DNA of 64,000 bases, taken from the NCBI GenBank assembly GCA_002897115.2, contig BCIH01000003.1, forward strand, positions 263,265-327,264, given 5' to 3'. Both the position numbers and the translations under genes were made by a program. The notes below the pieces were generated by a model. It ran no database searches, was not told the DNA's origin, and saw only the letters and a list, made by a program, of their open reading frames with translations. Each line of letters starts with the position of its first letter. Positions within the stretch are counted from its first letter, which is position 1. Positions 32,422-43,368 of the stretch are shown here, one piece after another. The stretch comes from Prototheca cutis. Its lineage: Eukaryota > Chlorophyta > Trebouxiophyceae > Chlorellales > Chlorellaceae.

Positions 32422-32780
32422 ACTAGGAAGATCTCATGTATACGCATGAACCACTGATTTTGTTGCCGAGACCTGCTCTCGTTTTGTAGCCCGGACGCCG
32501 CCGAGCGGTTCTTCTTTGTGGGAGAGGCGACAGAGGTTGGGCTGAAGCACGTCACACAATGAGCAGGACCCGAGAGATCATTTCGAAGGCTGCCGGTCAC
32601 ATCCCACTTCTGGACGCATTTTCTATTCCCATCAGGTTGTTATGGCAGGCTGTGTTTAATAATAAACATCCATTATGGTTATGGTGAACGGATCTAGGAC
32701 AGCCATGGTGTTGTGAGGGCGGATAGCGGGGAGACCCATCTCTGTGACGACGGCGGCCGGTGTCGCCCTGGAGCTGCCCG

Positions 32781-35261
32781 ATGGGAAGCATGACTGACGA
32801 GGAGGCCGCCATTGCGGAGCGCGCGGCTCTGGGAAGGTGTGAGTTGGGTGATTGCCTCTTGCAATCATGTATCCGATCCCCGTCCACGCGATGGGAATGC
32901 TGCAACCCCGTGAGGCCCACCCACCCCATGTGCACCAGGGTGGTACACACCTTTTCCGAATACAAGACATGCGCTGATCTGGAGCTCATGACGTCCATGC
33001 AAGACTACCAGAGGTATCGTGTGTGAGAACATAAAGACATGGTCTGTCAGAATCATCCAGGGCCCTGCACCCCCCTCCCCCAACCACACCACTGCCACAG
33101 CCGCCACGCACGCACACTCTCTTGCAGGCTCAGCGCTGTGCACCGAAGCCTGCTCGCCGACATGCCCGGCGTGTTCCAGCGAGTGCGGGAAGGCTCTTAC
33201 CACAACCAGTTCTTCTTCAACTCCATGTTGATGGAGCTGTTCAGCGGCGGCGAGGACGAAGCCGATGCATTCTTGCCTGGTGGCCTGGAGGCCGGGAGGG
33301 AGCATGCGCTCGCGACAGACAATCTTGTACCCCCGCAGGACATCATCAAAGCTCGGTGAGAGGGTTTGAGCGCAATTGGACTGGGAGCGGTGCGGGGGAG
33401 ATTGTGGTGCTGGGATCGGCTGTCGGGCGACAGGGTACTGGGATCCGAGCGAGTCCTTTAACAACAGCGGGGCGAGCGTCTCCGTGCGCACCTTTCCTCA
33501 TTCCAATCCCGCCGGCCCATGAAATGAATGCAGATACGTGCTGAAGAACCTGGCACGGGACTGGGCGGCGGAGGGCGCGCCGGAGCGGTCCGCGTCGTAC
33601 GGCCGGATTGTGGCAGAAGCTGTCCAGAAGCTGCCGGCAGGTGCCTCCATCCTCGTCCCCGGTGCCGGCCTGGGTCGTCTGTGTGTCGATCTCTGTGCGG
33701 TGCGCTGGATTTTTAGAAGTATGGGAAGACTGTGGTGGGGGATTTGTGGTGGCATTCTGTGGCACCTGCTTCACATTGGGCACTGCATCCACTGACAGAA
33801 CGGAGCCCGCCCCTTGGGATCTGCTTGTGGTCAAATTTTCAATTTGTTTACAATAGAATCCACCTGCCTGACATTGCAGGAGGGATTTGATGTGATGGGG
33901 AATGAGTTTTCCTACTACATGCTGCTTCCCTCGGCGTACATCCTAAACCATGCCATGCGGACAGAGCAGGTGGGCCCTTTTTTGTTTGGGGGGAGGGGGG
34001 TCAATCCATGGCTTCTGTTGCAGCATTGCTGGGGCCGGGATCCGGGCAAGACGCAGAAATTTCTTGTGACAATGGTTCCTGGGCAATGGCCAAACCTTGC
34101 GCGAGGTCATGACTAATCATCTTCCCTCCCGGCCATTGCACAGTGGTCCATCCATCCCTGGCTCCACTCTGGATGCAACCACATGTCCACCGAGGACCGG
34201 GTACGGCGACTACCCATCCCGGATGTCGTCCCGTCAGAAATTGCAGGTAGCTGTTGTGGTTGCAGTATTGGGGATCTCAGATTGCCTGCTGGCAGAGGTG
34301 GGGCGGCATGCGAGCGAATGGATGTGCTGAGCTCACAGCATCCGGTTTCCTGGAAAGTGGGTGGGAAGCAGCCGTGCCAAGAAGNAGGTTGCATGCTGTT
34401 GAGACCGTGTNNTTTTTTTGGTAGGATGCCAGATCGCAAAGTAATCCAGACCCCCGCCCATGCCCTGATCCCAACCCCTTCCATCCCTGCCACCTGCGTG
34501 CAGCCCTCGGTGGGCGGTTGGGCATGGCGGCGGGGGATTTCCTGGAAGTTTTCCGCCGCCCCGAGTATGCAGCGACGTACAGTGCCGTAACCACCTGCTT
34601 TTTCATCGATACTGCGCACAATGTATTAGACTACCTTGAAGTTATCCTTGCCGTTCTCAAGGTCAGCCAGTCTCATGCGTTTTGTTTGGATTCGTGAAGT
34701 TGGGAATGGGCCAAGGGGACCCAGTTGTCCATAGACATGCACCTGACACTGTGTGTGCACTCGGTTGATAATTTGCAGCACTTGGCATGGTGTTTCCATA
34801 ACCTTACACTGCAACTGCTGCCTTCCTCCTCTTCATTACTGCCGTGCAGCCTGGTGGGTACTGGATCAACTTGGGTCCGCTGCTTTACCACTGGGCTGAC
34901 GGCGGCGGGGGTGGGGAGGGAGGCGACGAGCCCAACGTGGAACTCAGTTTGGAGCAGGTGGAAAGTGCGGCACGGCGAATGGGCTTTGAGATGGAACGGC
35001 AGGAGATGGTCACTGCGCCGTTCACCAGCAACTCCAGGCAAGAAGACTTCTTGTGTGTGTGGAGGGAGGTTCTTCCGGGCTTGCTTTCTTGATTGCATGA
35101 TGCCAATGTGCAGAAACTCACCATGAGGCCTATTGTAGTCTGCTCTCCCCACCTCCCCCTCCCTCCACGAGCACAGGAGCATGTTCAAGACGGTGTATGA
35201 CTGCTGTTTCTGGACGATGCGCAAGCCAGTGCGTGGAGCCACTCAGCGGACGGACCAATGA
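32781..35261 (+). CDS. carnosine N-methyltransferase family (N2227-like)
   Basis: S-adenosylmethionine-dependent methyltransferase of the CARNMT1/UPF0586 family (carnosine to anserine in animals; natural substrate in algae unknown). Nine exons: 32781-32836, 32939-33013, 33128-33355, 33534-33699, 33880-33969, 34144-34246, 34504-34661, 34850-35037, 35177-35261, giving about 382 aa. Seen: a helical N-terminus (FSEYKTCADLELMTSMQDY), the AdoMet loop ASILVPGAGLGRL, GNEFSYYMLLPSAYILNH, HPWLHSGCNHMSTEDRVRRL, AGDFLEVF, CFFIDTAHNVLDYLEVI, PGGYWINLGPLLYHW, all conserved in the family. The last intron has a GC donor. Exon count is high for 382 residues. One or two undetermined bases lie in intron 6 near 34385-34412. 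Confidence 0.93.
35038..35039 (+). promoter_or_regulatory. GC splice donor, last CARNMT intron
   Basis: Exon 8 ends ...FTSNSR in phase 2 at AG and is followed by gcaaga; joining to 35177 gives SR-SMFKTVYDCCFW, the conserved C-terminus. No GT nearby keeps the frame. Confidence 0.8.
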
Positions 35262-35429
35262 AGGATTCTCGAGCGTGGCGCTGCTTTCGCAGCGTGGGCC
35301 CCTACATGCATGCTCGCTGGCGCTCGCTCCATGGCGTTGAGTGGGCGGCCTCCCCACACCCACTCCACAACCCCGTACATGCTTGATGGCGCCCTTTTGT
35401 GCGTGCATGTGTGCATGTTACAGGCCTCC

Positions 35430-38273
35430 TCAGACGGAGGTGGTGTCCATGCAGGCATAGTCCAGCACGAAGCTGGGCGCGGTGAGGTGTGAGGACCAGC
35501 CTGCTGTGCCCTGGCCGTTGCCCTCGGCCGGCGGCCGGATTTCCGGGTCCCAGAAGCAAAACACGCCTTGCTCCGCCGTGGATGACAGCACCTGCAAGTT
35601 TGTTTGGTGGAGGAGGGCGGAGGGGGTGTGAGAAAGCTGTGCGCAAATGGTGTGGTGGACCCTTGAACATCAGCAGCACTTGCATTTTGTCCTCGACGAC
35701 ATTCTCGCTCGCCTTACGACAGACAGGACATGGCATCAACAGCCATTACCCCGCTTTCAAAAACCCCCAAAGCACACCTTTGGCTGCTCTGCCCGTGTCA
35801 TCCAGGTGTGGAGCGTTGTGTGCCAAAACCAGCCCCGCGCATGGAGCTCCCGGATGGCAGCGGCCTGAGCCGCCGTGCCCTGCGAGTCGGATTCGAGGAA
35901 ACTGGGTGTGCTCGATGCACATGCAATTAAGAGAATGAGTAAACAGCCAACCCCCCCAGGCAGGGGTTGAGGCCGCCATACAGATTCGCCCAACAGATCG
36001 AGAATTCCTTTCTCCACCCTCCTTCCCAGCCACACCATCCCCCCCCCACACACACAAAACCCCAAAATACATACTTGCTGGAAGTAAAAAGCGAAGAACA
36101 GCGCGTCGTCCTTGAGTTTGTCGAATGGCAGAGGCGGGGACTTGGTTCCCGTGGAGGCGGAAGACCCCGCTTCGCCGGCGGAATCCGGTCGTTGTACACC
36201 TGCTGCCGCCGGTGGAACGCCCTTGAGCACGGCATCGTCCGGCTGGGGCCGGTTGTCAAAGGACCAGTGCAGGGCCTGGATGCACGCCAACTGAGGCAGC
36301 GCCAAAGGACCTACATCCAGCTCAGCAAAGACGTCCTCGGTGGGTGCGGAACCCCGGGGACCCGCAGTCTCGGCTGTCGCCACTGTCTCGAAGCCTTCTC
36401 CCACCGCCAGCCGGCTAAACTGCGTCTCCAGAGCCGGGTCGGTTGCCGCGGGGCTGCGCTGCTGCTGCTGCTGCTGCTGCTGCGATGACTGCTGGGAGCT
36501 CGAGGTCGGAGGGCCGCCAGAGGCCGTATCGGAGTCGGACCGCCGAACGAGCCCGGCCGCCGCTGCACTCACGGCTGCGCCAGGCTTTGGCGGCCCACCA
36601 GCCACGATCTGTGCGGCCGTCACGCGAGGACTGCTCCGCGGGGCGGCTGCCGCCGCAGCCGCCGTGGCTGCTGCTGTCGGGACCGGTGCTGCTGCGGCAG
36701 GCATGGCCACGGCAGTCTTGGGAACCTCCGCCACCTTGACCGGCTTGGTCTTGACCGGCGTCGGCTGCTTTGCAACCTTGACCGGCTTTTTTGTGGTTGG
36801 CGGCTCCTGTGTTCGTATTTGAGGTGCATGGAGATGTGTGGATCTATTGAGATCAGACTTGGGCCAGGCATTGCATGTGGTAAAACCCGCAAGCAATCGG
36901 CCACAACACCCTCCTCTCTTGGTGCCCACCTCGACCGGGGCCGTGACGGGGGTGACCTTTGGCGTGATGGGATCTGCAATCTTTCCCACACTCGCGTCCA
37001 CCTGCAGCGGGTGGGGAGTGTCGGCTGTTTGTGCATGACGGTGGTTTGGAGCACGCGCTCTCCCAATCGCCCAAGACCAACACTAACAACACCAGCTACT
37101 GCTACTGCATACATACAGACAAAGACCCCAAACCAGCCACTAAAATACATAAGAAAAGCACCTCTTCTAGGGGCAGCGACGCATACAGGGCTTCGTCCTC
37201 GGAGGGATCGAGGGCTTCCCCCCCGCTGTCCAGGTACGCCTCCAGCCCTTCCTTGAGCGCGTCCTCGACGTCTTCGGCCTCGACCTGGTCGTTGCGCAGC
37301 AGACGCAGCGTCTGCTCCAAGTGTGCGACGTGCTGCTGGTGCCGCGCGATGAGCGCCTGGAGCTCCGCGACCCGCGCCTTCTTGGCCTTTGTCCCACCCG
37401 TGCCGATGTTCTCCACGTCGGCCTCACACGTCTCAATCTCCGTCTGCAGTCGGTCCATGACCTCCGTCAGCCAGTCAGCACACTGCTGCTTGGCCGCCGC
37501 CGCCGGGTCCATGGCATCCCGCCCCAGACCCAGGTGAGCCTTGCCCTTGACGTCCTTTTCAACCACACGGAACCGCTCCATCTGGATCTCAATGCTGCGC
37601 CGGGCCTTCTCCAGCGTGTCCTTGGCCACGCGGACGTCATTTGAAGAAAGCCAGGCACGCACCGACTCACGCAGGCGCTGGAAAGGGTGGTGGAGTTGTA
37701 TTTTATTTGTATGTGTGTTTGTGCTTTTCGACGTTCCAGTTAGATTATAGAGCATGGCCGTGTTCGTTGGTCGGCCGCGGCGGGTGATGAAGGAGCGAGG
37801 GGGAGTAGCAAGAGGTTTGTCCCCAGTGCGATCCCGTCTCGTCAAACAGTCCGATCCACTCCTGCGTTGCCAGGCCCTCACACACAACAATCCAGCATCT
37901 GCACCAACAGCGCACCGCCCCCCCGCCCCAAGTCCATTCAAACACCTGCAGCTTCTTCAGGTCCCGCTTCATTTCCGCCACCAGCCTGTCGCGCTGGGCC
38001 GCATCCTGAGGGGTGGGAACATGTCGGCAGGGAGCACTCGGGCAGCGCCCGGGCGGGGCGTCGGGGGCCACGATCAGACCGCTGGACCCCAGCACTGGCC
38101 GAGACACCCCCGCCCGTTCACGAGCGTGGGCACCGCCAGGCAGCTCATGCCCATCGCACCATGTCATGAGAGCGCTCATACTTATTCCAGAGATCTTCCC
38201 ACTCGTCCACGCCCTCCGCGATCTTCTTCAGGGCGGTCTCCATCTCGCCCTGAAGCTTCCGCTGTTTCGCCAT
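35430..38273 (-). CDS. CCR4-NOT complex subunit 3/5
   Basis: Subunit of the CCR4-NOT mRNA deadenylase complex (NOT3/NOT5). Eight exons: 38273-38160, 38005-37946, 37677-37162, 37001-36930, 36806-36075, 35879-35778, 35591-35430 (seven coding blocks read here close in frame), giving about 585 aa. The N-terminal coiled-coil has MAKQRKLQGEMETALKKIAE, WNKYERSHD, DLKKLQ, RLRESVRAWLSSNDV and IEIQMERFRVVEKD. The middle is Pro/Ala/Ser- and Gln-rich (a CAG-type Gln stretch near 36465-36485). The C-terminal NOT box has LKDDALFFAFYFQQ, LHARGWFWHTTLHTWM and GVFCFWDPE. It is convergent with the methyltransferase gene, 168 bp between stops. Confidence 0.93.
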
Positions 38274-39613
38274 GGTGCTGTGCCCTCACGCCACGCACAC
38301 CCCTCCAGTGGAAAAGCAGATGTCACCTCCCTGTCTTTCGGGGGGTTTCCATCCATGAGCATATTCAGTGTTAAACATGGCTTGACCGGGCCCTGGCCTG
38401 CTCTTGTTTTGTGGCACAGGACCGCATCCCCCATCACCCCGGCAGGCGTCCCCCTCCCCACTCCGCCCCGAAAATCTGAGAATTCAGCCCGGTCCCAAAT
38501 GTACTGCCAAGCGGGCCGCTCCTTACTCGAGTTCACATACGGCAATGGATTACCGTGATTTCTGCCAATGACATGAATTGCTCATTAAGATATTTCCTTG
38601 CATCCACTGGCTTGTAGGGAGGCCCCCAGCTGTGATGGAGACACAGCAGCGCAGAATGTGCGCACGCACGATGAACTTGGTAGGGCCTCCGTCAGTGGAC
38701 GAGGCGGCGCCCTCTTGCCAAGACTGCACCGCCATGCAGACTGCATAATTCCGAGCCTGGTAGGGGAAGCATCCACACGTTGAGACCTCCACTGATATTG
38801 CGGGCCGCAGCCTGGCTGCTGCGCTTGGCGTTGTCGGGACAATCAGACAAAGGAAAGGATCCACATCCCCGTTTGTGGGAATGGAAATGGCAGGCACAGT
38901 TGCCCTGCAGAGCCTGTCATGCCCGCCGACCCTGGCCTGCTCTGCGCCGAGCGAGGGGTCCTGCACATCAGGACGATGCCGGCACCTGCCAGGCCCAGTT
39001 CTTTTGTTATCGTCCTGTGTGTCACTGGTTTGCTCCAGCAGGACTGTATGATGGGATCTTGAGTAGATCATGCTAGGCAGTGCACTGCAAGCACAGGTGC
39101 GCCCAAGAGTTGTTTCACTACCAAGGCAAAGGCAGTGCTCAGGGAATATTGCGGCCGCAATGTGCTTGATTGCTTATTCCGTGTGAAGAACAAGATATTG
39201 CGAGTGAGATTGATTGCCCAGTCCATGGAACATGGGTTGTGAGGATGGCCTGCGAAAATGTTGCACTGGGGAGAAGCAACGAGACGGCAGCAGCTGCCAC
39301 AGTCGTCGCCGCACACGCCACCTCGATCACACATCCCGGCCCAACATTCGCGTTCGGCAACACGACCTTGCCAGGCTCAACGCGCCATCATCTCGTCACG
39401 TGTAATACTGAGAACAAAGCACGAAGGTGTGGGCGCAAGATTGGTTCCCAGTTAAGACTTCGCCCCACCTTCATCGGAGCTTCTGCACCTCCTTCCGGCT
39501 ACGGATCTCAGTCACCTCAGGACGCAAGAGGTCGATAATTCGGATTACCCCCCCTGCCCAGGCTACTTTTCCTGATAAATACCACAGCAGATATTTGCAG
39601 GGCACAGGAAGTT
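38274..39613. other. long intergenic/unassigned stretch
   Basis: About 1.3 kb between NOT3/5 and the first LEA-like gene. Minus-strand frames at 39071-38550 and 39363-39139 look somewhat protein-like (a VVLPNANVGPGCVIEVACAA stretch near 39300-39370, a KFIVRAHILRCCVSI stretch near 38650), but I could not join them or name them. They may be a small minus-strand gene or chance. Confidence 0.3.
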
Positions 39614-40054
39614 ATGGGATTGAAGAAAACGCTCAAGAATTGGTTCACCCGTTCCGACAAAGCGAAGTCGGGGGAGGTCACCAGCAACCCCACCTTCGAC
39701 ACATCTGGAGAGAGGATGGAGGGACAGGCCCCCGCTGACACAGGTGTAAAGGTCCCTGAAGTTGTGGAGGAGCCCTACATTTCCCAGGTACAAGTGGAGA
39801 AACCTGTCGGCGAGGCTGCGACGGGGACACCCGCTGGAGCGACTGCAGGGGCCGGACGGCCCGCCGCCACAGGGGCCAAGGGATCGGAGGCCCCGCCGGA
39901 AGGCCCACTCCAGACCAGCGCCGCGTACACAGCCGCTGCACCCGAGGTGGGAAAGTATGAGCCGGGCCAAGGGGTCATGGGCAGGACGGCAGCAACTGGC
40001 GGATGGAGCACGGGCGAGGGGAAAGAGTCTGTGCCCGACTGGTCAGGACTGTGA
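39614..40054 (+). CDS. hydrophilic LEA-like protein
   Basis: Single-exon frame of 146 aa starting MGLKKTLKNWFTRSDKAKSG. After an amphipathic basic N-terminus it is Gly/Ala/Thr/Pro/Glu-rich with no Cys and almost no hydrophobic residues, and is probably disordered. Composition is like late-embryogenesis-abundant or hydrophilin proteins that protect against drying; no family domain is recognised. The first ATG after a stop was taken as start. A similar hydrophilic gene follows 1 kb downstream on the same strand. Function is inferred from composition only. Confidence 0.6.
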   Translation: MGLKKTLKNWFTRSDKAKSGEVTSNPTFDTSGERMEGQAPADTGVKVPEVVEEPYISQVQVEKPVGEAATGTPAGATAGAGRPAATGAKGSEAPPEGPLQTSAAYTAAAPEVGKYEPGQGVMGRTAATGGWSTGEGKESVPDWSGL

Positions 40055-41046
40055 AGGCGACAGCCAGTGGACAGGAGCTGCACCAAGAATGCTTGCATTC
40101 ATGAAGATTATGTGTACCAGGACTGGCGTCCATGCCTGATGGTGGGGCCGCTTTATTTTGGATGGTGTCCTAGTGCTCTGGTTCTGCTCTCCCTAGGGTG
40201 TCCCTCCCGGTGTTTGATGCGGAAACCTTCCAAATATAAGAGTCATGACCATGCCCGTGAAGTTATTGACGTACACAAGTTGCTTCCATGTTATGTTACC
40301 CTTGATTTGGTACAAGAAGGCCTGGGGTCCCACAGACAGGTGGTCGGGTCCATCGTGGACTTGCGCAGCCGCGGAGTGGAGGTCAGAGTTTGCCAGCAAT
40401 GACTAGACATGGATGCCAAATCTACATATCTCTGTCAAATGGAGAGATAATGGAGCATCGAGATCCTGCGCAGTTACCAGCCCGGACGGATCGAGCCACC
40501 GGCGGCGGCCGGCGATCCTGTGTTGGGACACGGAGCTGTGCATCGTCGTATACCTAATAGATGGTGCTCACAATCCCCCCAAAACGTGATGTCGATCAAG
40601 TCTCACTGGAGCCACCCATCGACCGCGGGAATGTGTTGCGCCCGCGATGCCGCTTGTGGTTCTCGGGGCTTCCGGCACCCTGTCGGCGGCTCGCAACCAG
40701 AGCCGCCTTGGCGACAGGAAGGTGGTTCCACTGTGCAATCGATTTCCCTTCAAGCGGACCTTCAAACTTCACTCTAGCTACATCGTTGCATGCGCGCTGG
40801 CATGAAGCTGGGAATGTGCGATCAATGCTGTTGATTCCCCCTCGCAGCGACGCGGAATCGGCGTTGCAGATGCGCTCCAGCGGCCGCACCTGCTGCCGAG
40901 CTTCGCCATGGCACTGCGCCGATCTGCCGCATATAAGCGATTGAGAGGCCGTGCAGTTTATCAGAACCTTTATGTTCATAGATATTGCAAATAAAAAGAT
41001 CCATCGTCACTTGAGATCAAGTATCGACTAGGCACCAGACATCACA
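40055..41046. other. intergenic between two LEA-like genes
   Basis: About 990 bp. A TATA-like ATATAAG lies at 40931-40937, 110 bp before the next ATG. No other gene recognised. Confidence 0.45.
40931..40937 (+). promoter_or_regulatory. TATA-like element
   Basis: ATATAAG about 110 bp upstream of the start codon at 41047; spacing fits a core promoter with a short leader. Confidence 0.4.
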
Positions 41047-41904
41047 ATGACTCCTATCGGCGAGAAGATGAAGGAGATGGGCAGGGAGATCAAGGTGCGA
41101 TGTGGCGATGCCAGTGTCGAACCTTTATGCAAATGGCATATGAGTGCCGTGTTTTCTGGTGGACACGAGACTCACTGCGGTTTCTTGCTGCTGTTTGCGC
41201 TGTGGGGACCTATGGATAATCTAATCGCCACGGGTTCCGGGGTGCCCCGTACTGTGGGCTGGCCCAAATACCCTGCCTTCCCCTGTCCCAGATCCCCTAG
41301 TGACCTGAGATACAATCGTTCACCTCATCGAGTGAACTCCAAAAAAAAAAACTCCCCTTCATCCATTCAGGAAACTTTCACCCCCGGACACAAGAAGGAG
41401 ACTGGGACGGGGTACACGACCCGTGGAGCCGAGACTGAGCAAGGGCAGCGTGGGGCCACGGCCTATGAGACTGGCAAGACTGGCTCCGGCCTCTATGGCA
41501 CTGAGGGTGCCGATGTGACTGGCGGCGGTACTGCCTATGGCACCGAGGCCGCCGGCACCCGGGCGGCAGGCACTGAAGGCTACGGCGCAGCCGGCACGAC
41601 GCCGTGGGCCGAGGGTGCAGGCGCCGGCGAGAGCTATGGGAAGTATGGCACCGCGTCCGGCGAGGAGCAGGTGGTGGGACGTGATTACATCACTGCCACC
41701 GAAGACCGCCCCCAGGTGCGCGAGCGCACCGAGAAGATCCGCGAGCACCGCCCCGTGGAGAAGGAGTACGTCGTGGAGACCCGGCCCACTGGCACCGAGC
41801 GTGAACTGCACGGGCAGGGACATGCGGAGCACCTGGGCACGCAGGAGCGCATCATCGAGGGCAATCAGCCGGGCTATGCTGGGGCCCGCGAGGACACTGA
41901 CTAA
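41047..41904 (+). CDS. Gly/Thr/Glu-rich hydrophilic stress-type protein
   Basis: Two exons, 41047-41094 (MTPIGEKMKEMGREIK) and 41371-41904, phase 0, give 193 aa. A read-through frame across the intron is open, but it contains a clear gtgcga donor and ttcattcag acceptor, and the joined product is uniform in composition. The middle has imperfect YGTE/GTxAxGTE repeats. The C-terminus has a conserved-looking charged segment, RPQVRERTEKIREHRPVEKE, followed by YVVETRPTGTE, resembling the charged repeats of bacterial/algal YsnF/AvaK-type stress proteins. Function unknown; probably disordered. It forms a same-strand pair with the gene at 39614. Confidence 0.6.
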   Translation: MTPIGEKMKEMGREIKVRCGDASVEPLCKWHMSAVFSGGHETHCGFLLLFALWGPMDNLIATGSGVPRTVGWPKYPAFPCPRSPSDLRYNRSPHRVNSKKKNSPSSIQETFTPGHKKETGTGYTTRGAETEQGQRGATAYETGKTGSGLYGTEGADVTGGGTAYGTEAAGTRAAGTEGYGAAGTTPWAEGAGAGESYGKYGTASGEEQVVGRDYITATEDRPQVRERTEKIREHRPVEKEYVVETRPTGTERELHGQGHAEHLGTQERIIEGNQPGYAGAREDTD

Positions 41905-42462
41905 ACTGGGCCCAGAATCCATGCCCAAGGCCGGTACTCGTCTCAGATTGGATGGAGACACCTCGCTTGAGGAGAGGGTTGAAAGAAAGGATATCCATGT
42001 ACCACTAATGTAGCCTCCTGCCTGTGCCATCGCCGTGTCTCCCCAACTTGCGTATCCATCTGTAACTGCACCAGGAACTGGCTTGTCCTTTCGTTCGTCG
42101 GCGGATTGGTTTAATGCTTCCAGACACGGAGGGTCAGTGCGCTTGACAGGTGCAATGGTCTTAACAGTGTCAAATGACAGGATGTCGCCACCAGGGCAAG
42201 AGCCAGAGGACAGGTGGGCCGAGCATGCACCAGGCCATGGTATCACACATGGAGACGAAAAACCACAGCGGAGAGGGTCCCCATGTTCCGCAGAAGCGCG
42301 GAGATTCGAATAGCGAATGAAATGTGTGAACGGCTTTAGAGAAAACTAATGCATCGCTGGAGTTGATCTGCAGGGGGGCTTGGGTCGTCGGCAGGGTTGT
42401 TGCCCAGGAGGATGCTCAACCTGAAGTCTCATCATGCCCGAGAACCCCTCCCTCCACACGCA
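41905..42462. other. convergent 3' region
   Basis: About 560 bp between convergent stop codons of the hydrophilic-protein gene and the dioxygenase gene. No feature recognised. Confidence 0.5.
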
Positions 42463-43368
42463 TCAGGAGGTCTGAGGCTCAAAGACAAATGTGGTCATCG
42501 CCAAACCGCCCATCTCGCTGCGGTCGTTGATAATGTCCAGCTTATCGCGCTCGTCCGATGCCCCAACAACATACAGCAGCGGCAGGTAGTGCTCGGCGCT
42601 GTTGGTGGCCAGCTGAATGTCCGGGCCCAGGGTGTTGTAAGACGTCAGCGTCTTGAAGTCGCGGGTGGCGACGGCGTCTCGGATCAACACCCGTGCGCGC
42701 TCGGCCCAGGGATGCCCTTGGCGCATGGAAAAGTCTGACTCGCGGAGGTTGTGGACCGTGTTACCCGAGGCCAGGAGCAGGACGCCCTCGTCACGGAGAG
42801 CCGCAAGTTTCCGGCCCATCGCCAGGTGCTGCTCCGGTGTCTTGCTCCTGTCCAGACTCAGCTGCAGCACGGGCACATTGGCGTCGGGGAAGGCATGCAT
42901 CAGCACCGTCCACGAACCGTGGTCGAGACCCCAGCCCTCGTCGGGCTTGGCGCCGGCCAGCGCTGCCACCCGCGCCGCGAGCGCAGGGTCTCCGGGTGCC
43001 GGGTACTGCAGTTTGTACAACTCGGATGGAAAGCCGTAGAAATCGTGGATGGTCTTGGGCAGCGCATTGGACGTCACGCGCGTGCCCTGAGTTTCCCAGT
43101 GCGCAGACACACAGACGATGGCCTTGNGCGTGGGCAGGCGGCGGCCCAGCTTGGCCCAAACCTTGGTGGTCTCCGTTATCTCCAAGGCAGCCATGGGGCT
43201 ACCGTGGCCCACGAAGACCACGGGCATGCGGCTTGCTACCCCCGCCGCCATCGCAGGGTCAGCACAGGTGTCGGGTGGGAGTCGGGCAGAAGCGAGGGGG
43301 AGGGCAGGCACCCCAACCAGGGCGGGTACGGCCAGGCAAGTCAGCAGCCTGACATGCCAAGAACTCAT
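42463..43368 (-). CDS. LigB/DODA-type extradiol ring-cleavage dioxygenase
   Basis: Class III extradiol dioxygenase related to 4,5-DOPA dioxygenase and bacterial YgiD. A single exon of 301 aa from the ATG opening MSSWHVRLLTCLAVPALVG; an upstream in-frame GTG is less likely. The N-terminus looks like a signal or targeting peptide (hydrophobic run to about residue 25). Iron ligand regions: VFVGHGSPMAAL (His), VCVSAHWET (His), GLDHGSWTVLMHAF (His) and GNTVHNL, all in family order; the C-terminus AEHYLPLLYVVGAS is also conserved. It is one of few intronless genes in the window. Substrate unknown: aromatic catechols are expected, and betalain synthesis is not implied. One undetermined base (43127). 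Confidence 0.9.
   Translation of the reverse strand: MSSWHVRLLTCLAVPALVGVPALPLASARLPPDTCADPAMAAGVASRMPVVFVGHGSPMAALEITETTKVWAKLGRRLPTXKAIVCVSAHWETQGTRVTSNALPKTIHDFYGFPSELYKLQYPAPGDPALAARVAALAGAKPDEGWGLDHGSWTVLMHAFPDANVPVLQLSLDRSKTPEQHLAMGRKLAALRDEGVLLLASGNTVHNLRESDFSMRQGHPWAERARVLIRDAVATRDFKTLTSYNTLGPDIQLATNSAEHYLPLLYVVGASDERDKLDIINDRSEMGGLAMTTFVFEPQTS

Noticed and set aside
41047..41904. Single 285-aa frame without intron
   Set aside because: Residues between 41095 and 41370 are unlike the rest (Cys, His, Trp, Pro) and are bounded by a good donor and acceptor.
42463..43368. Recent bacterial transfer
   Set aside because: Lack of introns alone is weak evidence; codon use looks like the neighbours, and a green-lineage LigB family exists.
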